Shown here piece by piece: positions 53,984 through 62,801 of a stretch of DNA of 64,000 nucleotides. Each line of letters begins with the position of its first letter. Within the stretch, counting starts at the first letter, position 1. Under the pieces are notes generated by a model. That model saw nothing but the letters and a program-made list of their open reading frames with translations, had not been told where the DNA came from and did not search any database. Source of the stretch: Bin25 sp026709415. GTDB taxonomy: Bacteria > Bacteroidota > Bacteroidia > Flavobacteriales > Flavobacteriaceae. Both the position numbers and the translations under genes were made by a program. The DNA lies in assembly GCA_965200045.1 (NCBI GenBank), contig OZ241330.1, positions 1,302,001 to 1,366,000 of the forward strand, given 5' to 3'.

Positions 53984-55198
53984 ATGAGTTTTCAACATAT
54001 TGATGATATTGACGATCGAGGATCAGCCGATTACTTTCATGGACGACACGATGAAATCGGGTTTTTTAAAAGTTCTTTAGAGACTTCCAAAAGAAAAGGC
54101 AAAGCCAAATCCATTTTAATCCAAGGGCCACCTGGTGTCGGCAAAACCGCTTTGAAACAAGAATTAAAAAAAATAGCTCAGCCGAATTGGAAAGTGATTG
54201 AAATAGAAAGTATTCATCAATTATCAGATCCTTTTGGATTAGGCGTTTTACTATTAGGAAGGAAAAAATTTCAAAGAGTGGCTCAAGAAATTGGTTTAGA
54301 TCTAAAAATCCTCAAAGGAAAAATAGAATACCAAAAAATAAAAGATGATGTTTTTCAAATATTATCTTTAGCCACAAAACCCATTTTATTGGTTTTAGAT
54401 GAAGCTCAAATCATAGGCAATGAATTCAGCGATCATCAAACATCAATCTCTCCCATATCTTTTGTGATGAAAGCGATACATAATTTAGAAGGTCATCATG
54501 GGTTCGTCACTTTATTCACGGGATTAGGAAACACCAGAAAACTATATCATGATTTCAATATATCCCGTTTTCATAGTAATGCTGTGATTAATTTACAACC
54601 TTTGGATCCAACATCCGAAAAGGCGATTTTAAAAGATTATTTGGTGAAAGACGCGAAGTTAGATCCAAACCATTCCGATTTAGATGACTTCATTCAAACG
54701 ATCTCTAAAGAAACTCATCAATGGCCACATCATATTATTTGTTATGCACAAACGGCTTCCAAATTAATACAACATCATGGTGTCTTATCGGAGAATGTAT
54801 GGAACGAAACCTTAGAAAGAGGACGTCGATTAAAAGATCAGTATTATCAAGGTCGATTTGATGGGATAACGGCGGAAATCAGATGTTCGATTTATCATGC
54901 TTTACTTGAAAATGAAATCCAAAAAAACCAGATCCGTTCCCTTCAAGTGATCGAATCTTTGACATTAAATCCATACATTAAAGATCCTCAAACCACATGG
55001 GATCGTTTAATTGCTAAAGGCATTGTTCAAGTAGGGAACAATGGTTTTTATCAAATTCCCATTCCATCGATGCGAACTTGGATGATTAAAAAATACCAAC
55101 AATATCATCAGGCTTTAGGCATGAAACCCAGTACTAAAATGCAACAAATCATTCAATCTTTGAATACTCCTAATATCGATAACCATCCTAAAATATAG
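53984..55198 (+). CDS. stand-alone AAA ATPase, cargo of cassette 2
   Basis: About 404 residues. The Walker A motif GPPGVGKTA is at residues 48-56, Walker B is LLVLDEAQ at about 134-141, and FTGLGNTRK with a following Arg resembles the sensor/arginine region, all in the order of ORC/Cdc6- or TniB/TnsC-like AAA proteins. The C-terminal 100 residues look like a winged helix (SLQVIESLTLNP, DRLIAKGIVQVGNNGFYQIP). It starts with YFHGRHDEIGFF, the GR-x-xE entry motif of this group. No transposase, nuclease or other effector is encoded with it. It may bind DNA and serve mobility or defence; neither can be shown here. Confidence 0.75.
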   Translation: MSFQHIDDIDDRGSADYFHGRHDEIGFFKSSLETSKRKGKAKSILIQGPPGVGKTALKQELKKIAQPNWKVIEIESIHQLSDPFGLGVLLLGRKKFQRVAQEIGLDLKILKGKIEYQKIKDDVFQILSLATKPILLVLDEAQIIGNEFSDHQTSISPISFVMKAIHNLEGHHGFVTLFTGLGNTRKLYHDFNISRFHSNAVINLQPLDPTSEKAILKDYLVKDAKLDPNHSDLDDFIQTISKETHQWPHHIICYAQTASKLIQHHGVLSENVWNETLERGRRLKDQYYQGRFDGITAEIRCSIYHALLENEIQKNQIRSLQVIESLTLNPYIKDPQTTWDRLIAKGIVQVGNNGFYQIPIPSMRTWMIKKYQQYHQALGMKPSTKMQQIIQSLNTPNIDNHPKI

Positions 55199-55262
55199 GA
55201 GATATAGGACTTGAAATTCAACTATTTTTAAGTGGGTTTTGCCACTTTGGTATATAATTCCC

Positions 55263-55801
55263 AATTCTAATATATAAGGGTCTTTTATAGCATCTTTTGG
55301 TTTTTCAAGGATAAGTCCTTTTTCAGAGAGTTCTTTTACTTTGCCTTTATCTCTACTTAAAGCTAGTCTTGTATGTAAAGCCGAATCAAACGGACGTTGT
55401 AACTCCCGAACACTCCAATTGTTTTTAAAGGATTTTATCTCGTAGAATTTGCGTTCTTTTTCATCATCTATTCGTATTAGTTTTAGATAATGAGACCAAC
55501 TCAAGGTAAAATTCCGAGACGCTGTTTAGGAAATGTTAATTTCTGAAATCCGAGACAGCGTTTCGGATTTTCCATAAACGAGATAGAACCTCCTCATATT
55601 TTCAAGGTTATCAACCGAAAAACCTTTGCCAAATTCTTTAGTCAAGACCTTGGAAAGTTCCTTTAAGATTTGTTTTCCATAACCAGCTCGTTCTTTTCCA
55701 TCGTGTTCTTCTTCTACAATCATTCTCCCAATTTCAAAGTAGGGGAGAACCATTGTTTGATTAACAGTTTGTATTACTTTGTTTCTTGCCGATTGTAGCA
55801 A
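55263..55801 (-). pseudogene. YhcG/DUF1016-type nuclease gene, frameshifted and cut by cassette 2
   Basis: Two minus-strand frames give consecutive parts of a DUF1016 (YhcG, PD-(D/E)XK-associated) protein. 55801-55526 holds the N-terminal domain (ARNKVIQTVNQTMVLPYFEIG, GYGKQILKELSKVL). After a frameshift near 55510-55530, the next frame has LSWSHYLKLIRIDDEKERKFY, NNWSVRELQRPFDSAL and IKDPYILEL. Exactly there the frame runs into the right end of cassette 2. The C-terminal nuclease half is absent on the far side of the cassette. The gene is therefore dead twice over. Confidence 0.8.
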
Positions 55802-55999
55802 ATCAACAATTTGAGAGAAGAACTTTGTATTTGAAGGCTTGTCTGTCTATTGTTATTCAAATTTCATTGGAAATGTAAAGTTTTATGATTGTATCAATAG
55901 AAATTTCCAAGTAATTGGATTAGGCATCAAACAAAATCTATAAAAACACTGATAATCATGCGATTTACAGTGTTTTGATATTACCTATTTATAGGTTCG

Positions 56000-56074
56000 T
56001 CGGGGTGGCAGGATTCGAACCTACGATCTCCTGCTCCCAAAGCAGGCGCGATAACCGGGCTTCGCTACACCCCG
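56000..56074 (-). tRNA. tRNA-Pro (anticodon TGG)
   Basis: The minus strand folds as a normal tRNA. The acceptor stem CGGGGTG pairs with CACCCCG and is followed by the discriminator A. The anticodon stem CCTGC/GCAGG encloses TTTGGGA with anticodon TGG, and the T arm contains GGTTCGAATCC. CCA is not encoded. Its 3' end faces the island to the left, and a copy of that end lies at 53604. Confidence 0.95.
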
Positions 56075-56132
56075 AAAAAGACTAGCAAATATAATTTTAT
56101 AGCCTTAATTCACGAAGATTCAGAAATATAAA

Positions 56133-56807
56133 TTAAAGTCTAGATGTCGATCTTGGTCGTTGAAATCGTCGAAAAAAACTAGCTACTGCGTGAGAGATGG
56201 CCTGAAAAAATTCTTTGAAATTAAAGGAAGCGACACTGTTTTTGGCAGCGTCAAATTCTTCTTTAGCTTTTGATTTCAAATCCTCAAAATCTGAAAAAAC
56301 ACCATGCATTCTAGCACGCCGGTATTCTGTATTGGCTTTCGAAATGATAATCCAAAGAACAAGATAACACAAAACAGCTGTACCCAGGGAGACCAAAGCA
56401 ATCACGATAGCTATAATTCGTAACCATACAACATCGATAGACAAATAATGACCTAAACCGGCAATAACGCCACCGATCACTCGATCTTCAGGATCACGAT
56501 ATAGCTTTTTATACATAGGTCTTTCGGGATTTTTAAAATTCTTTTTACCTGTATAATGGGCATTGATTTTTGAGTCCAAATATTCACCAGATTTAATGAC
56601 ATCGTGAGCTGAAATAACATAGTTAGAACCCTCATCTTTATTTTTTAACAAAAACTCGGCGAAGAGTCTCTCTAAATCCTCATAAGTCAAGTCGGTGTAA
56701 CGCAATCTGTATCGAAACCTAGACAACATACGTCTGAGCATACGATACGCCGTTTCTTCAGACTCAAAACAGTGCTCACCAAGCTGTACCTTAAAAACCC
56801 TATTCAC
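56133..56807 (-). CDS. PspC-domain membrane protein
   Basis: A 224-residue protein with a cytoplasmic N-terminal part of about 95 residues. The PspC domain at about 96-160 contains LYRDPEDRVIGGVIAGLGHYLSID and WLRIIAIVIALVSLGTAVLCYLVLWII, the phage-shock-C signature with its membrane helices. A basic tail follows (FFRRFQRPRSTSR). PspC proteins sense or respond to envelope stress. The start is a GTG. No pspA is nearby, which is usual in this phylum. Confidence 0.82.
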   Translation of the reverse strand: MNRVFKVQLGEHCFESEETAYRMLRRMLSRFRYRLRYTDLTYEDLERLFAEFLLKNKDEGSNYVISAHDVIKSGEYLDSKINAHYTGKKNFKNPERPMYKKLYRDPEDRVIGGVIAGLGHYLSIDVVWLRIIAIVIALVSLGTAVLCYLVLWIIISKANTEYRRARMHGVFSDFEDLKSKAKEEFDAAKNSVASFNFKEFFQAISHAVASFFRRFQRPRSTSRL

Positions 56808-57116
56808 TTTGGTATGTTTTATTTATAATCAAATTCCTACAACGTCAATGTCATTGAGATGACCTACTTTTTCTAGCTTATGTTACATATTGTCGACAAA
56901 TTTAGAGAAAATATTAGAAAGAATACCATTTTCGCTAGTTAAAGTCTTCTATCTTTAGTTTAGAATTAGTATTATACCTATTTCATTTACAGTAATATAG
57001 AAGAACGAACGATATTTTGAATCCATCGAATTAAGTTTTTTGGAGATAGGAACTCAAATTTTAACATTTTGTAAACATTTCCATTTGAAAATTAGTCTTA
57101 AATTACGCTCTGTAAA

Positions 57117-57305
57117 ATGTTTGTTATGCCCAAAACTCTTCGTTTCAAATACACTAAAGCACTTTTGGAAAAAGTCAGCTTCAATAAAAGATTATTTTAT
57201 AAAGAACTCGATAAAGCCTATGATAATTTAAACTACAATGAATCGATTTTATTAAATCGTTGGGTTTTATCTTATATCCGACGGAATCCACAACTCAATA
57301 ACTAA
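57117..57305 (+). CDS. small conserved-looking protein
   Basis: Sixty-two residues: PKTLRFKYTKALLEKVSFNKRLFYKELDKAYDNL and a final helix. The mix of basic and helical residues, with a KVSFxxxLFxKEL stretch, resembles short uncharacterised proteins I associate with flavobacteria, so I think it is real. A longer overlapping frame starting at 57040 is considered a shadow. Function unknown. Confidence 0.5.
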   Translation: MFVMPKTLRFKYTKALLEKVSFNKRLFYKELDKAYDNLNYNESILLNRWVLSYIRRNPQLNN

Positions 57306-57435
57306 TTCTTTTTTGTTATCTAATCTCCAACTTCATTCAAACTAATCAGTTATTAGTTTTGTATTGAATCTGAATCTTATTGATAGACCCATTCAATATT
57401 TGTAAACTGATCCATTTTTTCTAGACCCAAATCCA

Positions 57436-58197
57436 GTGAAAGTGTTTAAAAAAAACTTGTTTAATCAATATCTAATTGTTAAAAAAACTGTGATTATTGT
57501 TTTTGGATTATTGTCTTATCCCAGATATGCCGATCGATTAAAAATTAAGGGGAGCGAAAATTTAAAAGGTCTGCCAGATCGAAATGTATTGTTTGTTGCC
57601 AATCATCATACTCATTTTGGTGATGTCATTGCCATTTTGCACGTGTTTTATGCCACCCTTAATGGAAGAAAAGATAATCTCAATAGAAGGTGGTATATTT
57701 TACGACCTAAACTCAATATTTACTTTGTTGCGGCTAAAGAAACCATGCGAAAGGGAATTTTACCGAGAATATTTGCTTATGCGGGTTCTATTTCGATTGA
57801 ACGGACATGGCGAGAAGCTGGAAAAGCGATCAATAGACCGGTCAAACTTAGTGATGTTCAAAAAGTAAAAGAGGGACTCCAAGAAGGGTGGGTGATTTTA
57901 TTTCCCCAGGGAACCACCAAAGATTTTTCACCCGTGCGAGAAGGATCGACTCATTTCATTAAATCAGAGAAACCAGTCGTTGTCCCACTAGTGTTAAAAG
58001 GTTTTCGAGAAGCTTATACAAAAAGTGGGTTGATTACAAAAGATAGAACAGTAGAAATCGCTATTAACATTAAAAAACAGCTCGATATTGATTATGAAAA
58101 TGCGACAACAGAGGAATTGGTAGACTTGTTAGGTCACGCGATAGAGCAACATCCGAGTATGAAACCGAAATTAAAAAAGAAGCCTAGACCAACATGA
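57436..58197 (+). CDS. 1-acyl-sn-glycerol-3-phosphate acyltransferase (PlsC family)
   Basis: A 253-residue membrane-associated acyltransferase. The catalytic H-x4-D motif is NHHTHFGD at residues 56-63 (His58, Asp63). VILFPQGTTKDF near 148-160 is the glycerophosphate-binding block (FPEGT-like, here with Gln). PVVVPLVLKGF is the fourth motif. The family transfers an acyl chain to lysophosphatidate or related acceptors in phospholipid synthesis. The Gln replacing the usual Glu in FPEGT is notable, so the acceptor may differ. It starts with GTG. Confidence 0.82.
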   Translation: MKVFKKNLFNQYLIVKKTVIIVFGLLSYPRYADRLKIKGSENLKGLPDRNVLFVANHHTHFGDVIAILHVFYATLNGRKDNLNRRWYILRPKLNIYFVAAKETMRKGILPRIFAYAGSISIERTWREAGKAINRPVKLSDVQKVKEGLQEGWVILFPQGTTKDFSPVREGSTHFIKSEKPVVVPLVLKGFREAYTKSGLITKDRTVEIAINIKKQLDIDYENATTEELVDLLGHAIEQHPSMKPKLKKKPRPT

Positions 58198-58330
58198 TAA
58201 ATCGTGATACTTTACGGTCGTAAAGTTAGGTTTCTACAGGACCTTAGCGTTGAGTGCTAAAGCACCACATCGATGCCGTTACGATTATCAATAAATGGTT
58301 TCAAACAAACAAAATAGTATTTTAAACGCT

Positions 58331-60028
58331 CTATTCTTGTGTTGGAAATAGCGTCTCTAATTCATAGATTAAGAAGCCCGTTTGATCTTCAGGGAGTTCC
58401 ATCACTTCGAATTCCACATCATAATGGTTTGCATCTAAATACCTGTTGCCACTTGGAGCAATGACTTCTAATACTCGAGCCAATAATCGTTCGCTAGCAT
58501 CTCCAATAGTTCCCAAATCTAAAACACGTTCTATTATTTCATAATCGGGGACTAAACCACTTTCAAACTCGTAGAATCCTTCGGCATTTCCAGATTTTAC
58601 AACCAAAGGTTGAATTGCATTATTATGATTAGGATTGACTGCGCCATTATTTCTACTTGTATACCATCTTGGATCAACCTCTTCTATGTCGTACAAAGTA
58701 AAAGAACCATCATTTTTTCCTACCGTCGTTTCTCCCACTTGGATGACTTCCATGTAAGGGTCTAAATTGTTAATCAATTGTTCACTGGCTGAAGCAGAAA
58801 ATCTTGAGGTAATAAAAAACACTCGTTCCAAATCCAATTTATTAATCATAACGCTAGTTTCAGAGCCACGTAACGGCACATCATCCGGAAAATATTCAAT
58901 GAGAGCATCAGCCCCACCATAAAGTGTATTAAGAAAATTAGGATTCCAAAACGATTTGGAAATGATATCGTTCTCTCCTTTTCCTGATATGGCCGATGCT
59001 ATAAAATCTGAAGTAGCACTGCTACCACCTCGGTTGTATCTTAAGTCAACGATTAAATCAGTAATCCCCTCACTTTTGAATTCATCAAAAACATCGTTTA
59101 ATTGAATATGTCTTGTATTATTGTATACAAACTGATTGTAAAATAAGTATCCAATTTTATGATTTCCTTTTTCTATGACTTTATTGACAATAATGGGGTC
59201 TCTTGCGAAATCTTCTTGTGCCGTTAAGGTGATTGTTTGTCCGGTTTCAACGAATCCTGTAAAGCTCCCCGCATCGTTAAATTCAGCTTTTGCTAAATGA
59301 ATTGTGAAGGAATCCACATCGCCAAGCCAATATTCCCGATAATTGTTAATAGTTAGCGCTTGATTATTTACTTTGGTAAACAACATCCCTCTTTTGACTT
59401 CCTGTTTTTCTGCATTAGATCCGGCATGAACCAATTGGACATAACCGAGTACGTCATTGCTATTATCTGATACGAGCCTTGGTCGCCACTGCATTCCATG
59501 ATCTTTGGACACTCCTTGAAAGTCCTTTTCTTGTTCAATGTAATCCTCGATAAACCAACTAAACCGATCTCCATCATCTGCACCTATTTTATATCTCAAT
59601 CTATCAAAAAACTTTTCGGGATCTGAGTTTTCTTTTATCATTTTGATATACTGATTTCTATCTTGATATCTTGCATTGGCTAATAAATCAACATCATCTT
59701 GCCAGAAATAGAAAAAATTCATGGCTCGCCATATAAAATCACTGATTTCGTATTCCGGTTTTTCTAAATCGGCTTCTTCATGACTACTTCCCTCTAATTG
59801 TCGTTTTAAATCATCGATTTCAGATTGTAATCTCGAGATATCTTCAGAGTCCCGAAGGGTTTTAATTTCAGTTTCTAATTGTGCAATTTTATCTCGCAGA
59901 CTCTGAACTGAAATGTTTGAAATTTGCGATTCTAACTCGTCGATTTGTTCTTGATAGTCATTACAACTAACAAACGTCAATAGGAATATAAATCCGAGAC
60001 AAAGGGTTTTAATAAATCTGTTATACAT
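58331..60028 (-). CDS. S41-like peptidase lipoprotein with N-terminal coiled coil
   Basis: A 565-residue predicted lipoprotein. LLTFVSC places the lipidated Cys at about residue 22. Residues 27-75 form a coiled coil (EQIDELESQISNISV, LQSEIDDLKRQLEGS). A protease domain follows: LGYVQLVHAGSNAEK precedes a PDZ-like segment, then DLIVDLRYNRGGSSATSDFIA, TSRFSASASEQ (Ser near 407) and VGKNDGSFTLYD (Lys near 440), keeping the S41 Ser/Lys pair. Homologues in Bacteroidota are surface or periplasmic hydrolases. It is transcribed divergently from the sigma-factor operon, with a 500-base AT-rich gap between them. Confidence 0.85.
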   Translation of the reverse strand: MYNRFIKTLCLGFIFLLTFVSCNDYQEQIDELESQISNISVQSLRDKIAQLETEIKTLRDSEDISRLQSEIDDLKRQLEGSSHEEADLEKPEYEISDFIWRAMNFFYFWQDDVDLLANARYQDRNQYIKMIKENSDPEKFFDRLRYKIGADDGDRFSWFIEDYIEQEKDFQGVSKDHGMQWRPRLVSDNSNDVLGYVQLVHAGSNAEKQEVKRGMLFTKVNNQALTINNYREYWLGDVDSFTIHLAKAEFNDAGSFTGFVETGQTITLTAQEDFARDPIIVNKVIEKGNHKIGYLFYNQFVYNNTRHIQLNDVFDEFKSEGITDLIVDLRYNRGGSSATSDFIASAISGKGENDIISKSFWNPNFLNTLYGGADALIEYFPDDVPLRGSETSVMINKLDLERVFFITSRFSASASEQLINNLDPYMEVIQVGETTVGKNDGSFTLYDIEEVDPRWYTSRNNGAVNPNHNNAIQPLVVKSGNAEGFYEFESGLVPDYEIIERVLDLGTIGDASERLLARVLEVIAPSGNRYLDANHYDVEFEVMELPEDQTGFLIYELETLFPTQE

Positions 60029-60533
60029 TACAAAAGTTTGGAGTGCAAATTAGTTGAAGAGAATCAATTAATAACAACTACTCTCATTAATGGCCTCAAC
60101 TTTTTAATCATGCCGTTAGAATATCGAGGCCAAGTTCAATCGATTAATTCACAACCGAATCAAAGACATTTGAACTTCAATTTATTAGAAATTGAAGAAC
60201 AAGCTAAATGTATCAGAGAACTATAATTCTTAGTTACAAAGGTTTAAAATAAGCTCAGTTTTAAAAATCCATTCATTTGATTTTGTTTTTAAGTGTGGTA
60301 TAAAAAATGTCAAAACAGACCTCACTTTCTTACCATTAACCTCTTTAGATTATTTCAAAATTGAAAACATAAGAAAGCATTACAAATTACATTTTTACAT
60401 GCTTGATTGACATTTCTATGTTTTATTTTTACAAAAACAAAGGTTTTAGACAAAAAGAAACAAATTGAACCTTTTTTTGAGTTTGTAACATAAAAATTGA
60501 AAATTCGTCTTAATTTTCATAACCTAAAATGCA
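60029..60533. other. AT-rich intergenic region between divergent genes
   Basis: About 500 bases with no convincing gene. A 62-codon plus-strand frame (60038-60226) lacks any recognisable feature. The region presumably carries the promoters of both flanking genes; several A/T-rich runs lie at 60290-60520, but no clean TAnnTTTG is seen near 60534. Confidence 0.4.
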
Positions 60534-61076
60534 ATGGTGTTGTCAGTAGACAATGATTTAATTCACTCACTAGAGGCTGTAAGAGATAAGGTTTATTTTA
60601 CGGCTCAAAAACTTTTGGTTTCAAAAGATGAAGCTGAAGATGCCACACAGGACGTGTTGTTAAAACTATGGGAGATGGATCGAGCTAAAATTAAAACGTT
60701 AAAAAATATCGAAGCCTACTCGGTCACCATGGTCAAAAACTACTGTATCGATCGCCTCAAGTCCAAACAAGCACAACAGTTGCCTTTGGATAACACCATC
60801 AAATTTAAAAGCAGTTCACTGGATTTGGATAAGTCCGTTGATGTGAAAGACAAGTATAGTCAGATCAAGTCGTTGATAAACCAATTACCAAAAAGAGAAC
60901 GAGCCGTTTTGAAAATGAGAGACTTTGAACAGTTGGAATTCAAGCATATTGCAAAGAAAATGAATATACCTGAAGGATCTGTTCGGGTTTATTTATCTAG
61001 AGCACGAATGAGACTAAGAAAAGAATTTATAAAAATCGAGAATTATGGAATATACAAATCACAATCATTTAATTGA
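60534..61076 (+). CDS. ECF-type RNA polymerase sigma factor
   Basis: A 180-residue sigma-70 family protein. Region 2 contains VYFTAQKLLVSKDEAEDATQDVLLKLWE (the D-A-EDxxQ-xVxLxLW signature), and region 4 has INQLPKRERAVLKMRDFEQLEFKHIAKKMNIPEGSVRVYLSRARMRLR. Length fits ECF factors. It heads a run with a membrane protein and two DUF4252 proteins, overlapping the former by 32 bases. That suggests the sigma factor and its regulator are co-expressed in response to an envelope signal. Confidence 0.9.
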   Translation: MVLSVDNDLIHSLEAVRDKVYFTAQKLLVSKDEAEDATQDVLLKLWEMDRAKIKTLKNIEAYSVTMVKNYCIDRLKSKQAQQLPLDNTIKFKSSSLDLDKSVDVKDKYSQIKSLINQLPKRERAVLKMRDFEQLEFKHIAKKMNIPEGSVRVYLSRARMRLRKEFIKIENYGIYKSQSFN

Positions 61077-61506
61077 CAAGTATTTTAAAGGTCAAAGCAC
61101 GTTAGAAGAAGAGAAAGCAATCAAAGAGTTTCTTTCAAAGAGATCTGACACTTCTGATCGATATTCCGAAATGGGAGTATATTTTAGTTATGTTTCTCAC
61201 AAACAAAAAAAATCGAAAATTGTTAAGTTAAGATGGCGTAGTACCTATCGTATCGTGGGTGTAACGGCAGTGGCAGCCACCATTTGTTTTGCTTTCTTTT
61301 TACCCTTTGGAAACTTTACAAAAAAAAATACGCCAACTGAACAGGTGGTTTATTTATCTGATTTAGAACAACAAGAACTCCTAGAATCTTATGAGCATTT
61401 TAAGTCTTATATGATAAATGCTTCAGAAAAATTAAATCAGGGTATGAATTCGGTTGCTCATATCGATCGATTTGAGACGATCAAAACATATCTTGAATCA
61501 GAATAA
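61045..61506 (+). CDS. probable anti-sigma factor, single membrane segment
   Basis: A 153-residue protein with a cytoplasmic N-terminal part that looks like a zinc-less anti-sigma domain (NHLIDKYFKGQSTLEEEKAIKEFL), a membrane helix at about residues 70-90 (YRIVGVTAVAATICFAFFLPF) and a periplasmic tail. The overlap with the sigma gene and the topology make an anti-sigma role likely. It is not proved by a known domain motif. Confidence 0.68.
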   Translation: MEYTNHNHLIDKYFKGQSTLEEEKAIKEFLSKRSDTSDRYSEMGVYFSYVSHKQKKSKIVKLRWRSTYRIVGVTAVAATICFAFFLPFGNFTKKNTPTEQVVYLSDLEQQELLESYEHFKSYMINASEKLNQGMNSVAHIDRFETIKTYLESE

Positions 61507-61524
61507 TAAAGTATCGTTAGAAAA

Positions 61525-62082
61525 ATGAAAAAACTTCTGTTAAACCTTCTTATTACCATCACCTGTGGGACTCTTTTTGCTCAAGATATTTTTGAAAGAT
61601 TTTATGATTATGAAGATGTCACTTTGGTATCGTTGAATGATCAACTTTTCAAAATTATTGCCAATATGCAACTGGATTTAGATACCCCTGCTGACGAAGA
61701 AATTTATGATATTATAAGTAGTATTCGAAGTTTTAATTTGATAGAGTCAAGAAATGATAAAGTCAATACTGAATTGAAAAAATGGCTCAATAACTGTGTA
61801 AATGATGGCTACACAGAATTGATGAACATACGAGACAATGATAGTGATGTTCGTTTTTATGTCAAACAAGGGGAATATCAAAACACCTTTGAACAATTTG
61901 TCATGTATGTTTCCAATATAGACGATTTTCCAGGAGTCCCCAAAGAAATTCAAGCTTTAGAAACCGTTGTGTTTTCATTGGAAGGAGATATTGATATCAA
62001 CCAAATATCAGAAATAGCCAATCGGTTAGATTTTCCAGGTTCTGAAATAATTAAAGAATCTGTGGAGAAAAAAAATAAATGA
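61525..62082 (+). CDS. DUF4252-like exported protein
   Basis: A 185-residue protein with a signal peptide (LLLNLLITITCGTLFAQ) followed by a domain resembling DUF4252 (IFERFYDYEDVTLVSLNDQLFKII, LKKWLNNCVNDGYTELMNIRDNDSDVRFYVKQ). Such proteins occur with ECF sigma/anti-sigma pairs in Bacteroidota and are thought to be envelope-located; function is unknown. Its end overlaps the next gene by four bases. Confidence 0.72.
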   Translation: MKKLLLNLLITITCGTLFAQDIFERFYDYEDVTLVSLNDQLFKIIANMQLDLDTPADEEIYDIISSIRSFNLIESRNDKVNTELKKWLNNCVNDGYTELMNIRDNDSDVRFYVKQGEYQNTFEQFVMYVSNIDDFPGVPKEIQALETVVFSLEGDIDINQISEIANRLDFPGSEIIKESVEKKNK

Positions 62083-62681
62083 ACCCGACCAAAATTTCGT
62101 TGAAATTAGGTGTATTGTTCATTATTTTCTACTTGAGCGGTTGTCAAAATTTTTACAAGCCAACGCTTCAAAAGTATTTTGTTGAAAAAATGGATGACCC
62201 TGAATTCATGGTCATCGATATTCCTTTGGTTTCTTTTGAAGATTATTTTGAAGATCCTGAGATAAAACAACTGGATGTTGTTAGAACCATTAAAAAATTA
62301 AACATTTTATTGTTTTTACCCCGAGAATCAACACCAGGTAAAACGAAATCTGAAAGCAAGCAGGTCGATGAAATATTAAAAACACAAGATTACGAATCGC
62401 TAGTCTTTTTGGCAAGTGACGATGTCGACGTTAGACTGATGGTCGATCGTAAGGAGGATAAAATAAATGAGGCCTTGATACAATTTCATCAGGAAGATGT
62501 TGTTTTTGGGCTTGTCCGTGTTTTGGGGAAAAATATTAAAGCGGAAAGAATCATTCCTTTATTTGCCAAACTAAATTCAGGGGCATTCAACGATACATTT
62601 GGAAGTTCTTTAAACGAGGATACTGAAAATGTTTTGTCAAATTTAATTGAAGCTTTCAAACACGGTAAAGAACGGGACTAG
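62079..62681 (+). CDS. DUF4252-like lipoprotein
   Basis: A 200-residue protein with lipobox YLSGC (Cys at about residue 22). The body again looks DUF4252-like (PEFMVIDIPLVSFEDYF, QDYESLVFLASDDVDVRLMVDRKEDKINEALIQFHQEDVVFGLVRVLGKN). It is partly related in pattern to the upstream gene, so the two probably arose by duplication and may act together under the sigma factor at 60.5 kb. Confidence 0.7.
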   Translation: MNPTKISLKLGVLFIIFYLSGCQNFYKPTLQKYFVEKMDDPEFMVIDIPLVSFEDYFEDPEIKQLDVVRTIKKLNILLFLPRESTPGKTKSESKQVDEILKTQDYESLVFLASDDVDVRLMVDRKEDKINEALIQFHQEDVVFGLVRVLGKNIKAERIIPLFAKLNSGAFNDTFGSSLNEDTENVLSNLIEAFKHGKERD

Positions 62682-62801
62682 ATGCTAGTTCTATTCAAGG
62701 CAATCATTAAAGCATCGCGACTATTTTAAATCTGTTAAGTTGTATTACTTTTGGTGTGTATCATTAAGAATTACAAAGAATTTTTATCACTTGAATTGAC
62801 C

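Larger units (their letters stand above)
53837..55262. mobile_element. transposon-like cassette 2 carrying an AAA ATPase
   Basis: Ends at 53837 and 55262 read inward GGGAATTATATA(T/C)CAA followed by AGTGGCA, agreeing with each other at 23 of 24 positions and with cassette 1 over the outer 13 bases and AAGTG. The unit is 1.43 kb and holds one gene. No target duplication is visible; the right end lies inside a yhcG-type gene whose 3' part is missing, so a deletion may have removed the left flank. Confidence 0.65.

Noticed and set aside
55201..55262. Extension of the broken yhcG frame into the cassette (about 46 extra codons) as a real fusion protein
   Set aside because: Those codons are the terminal repeat and the antisense end of the ATPase gene, so the extension is accidental.
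60038..60226. A 62-codon gene upstream of the ECF sigma factor
   Set aside because: No recognisable features, and it begins at the divergent promoter region of the S41 lipoprotein; most likely chance.
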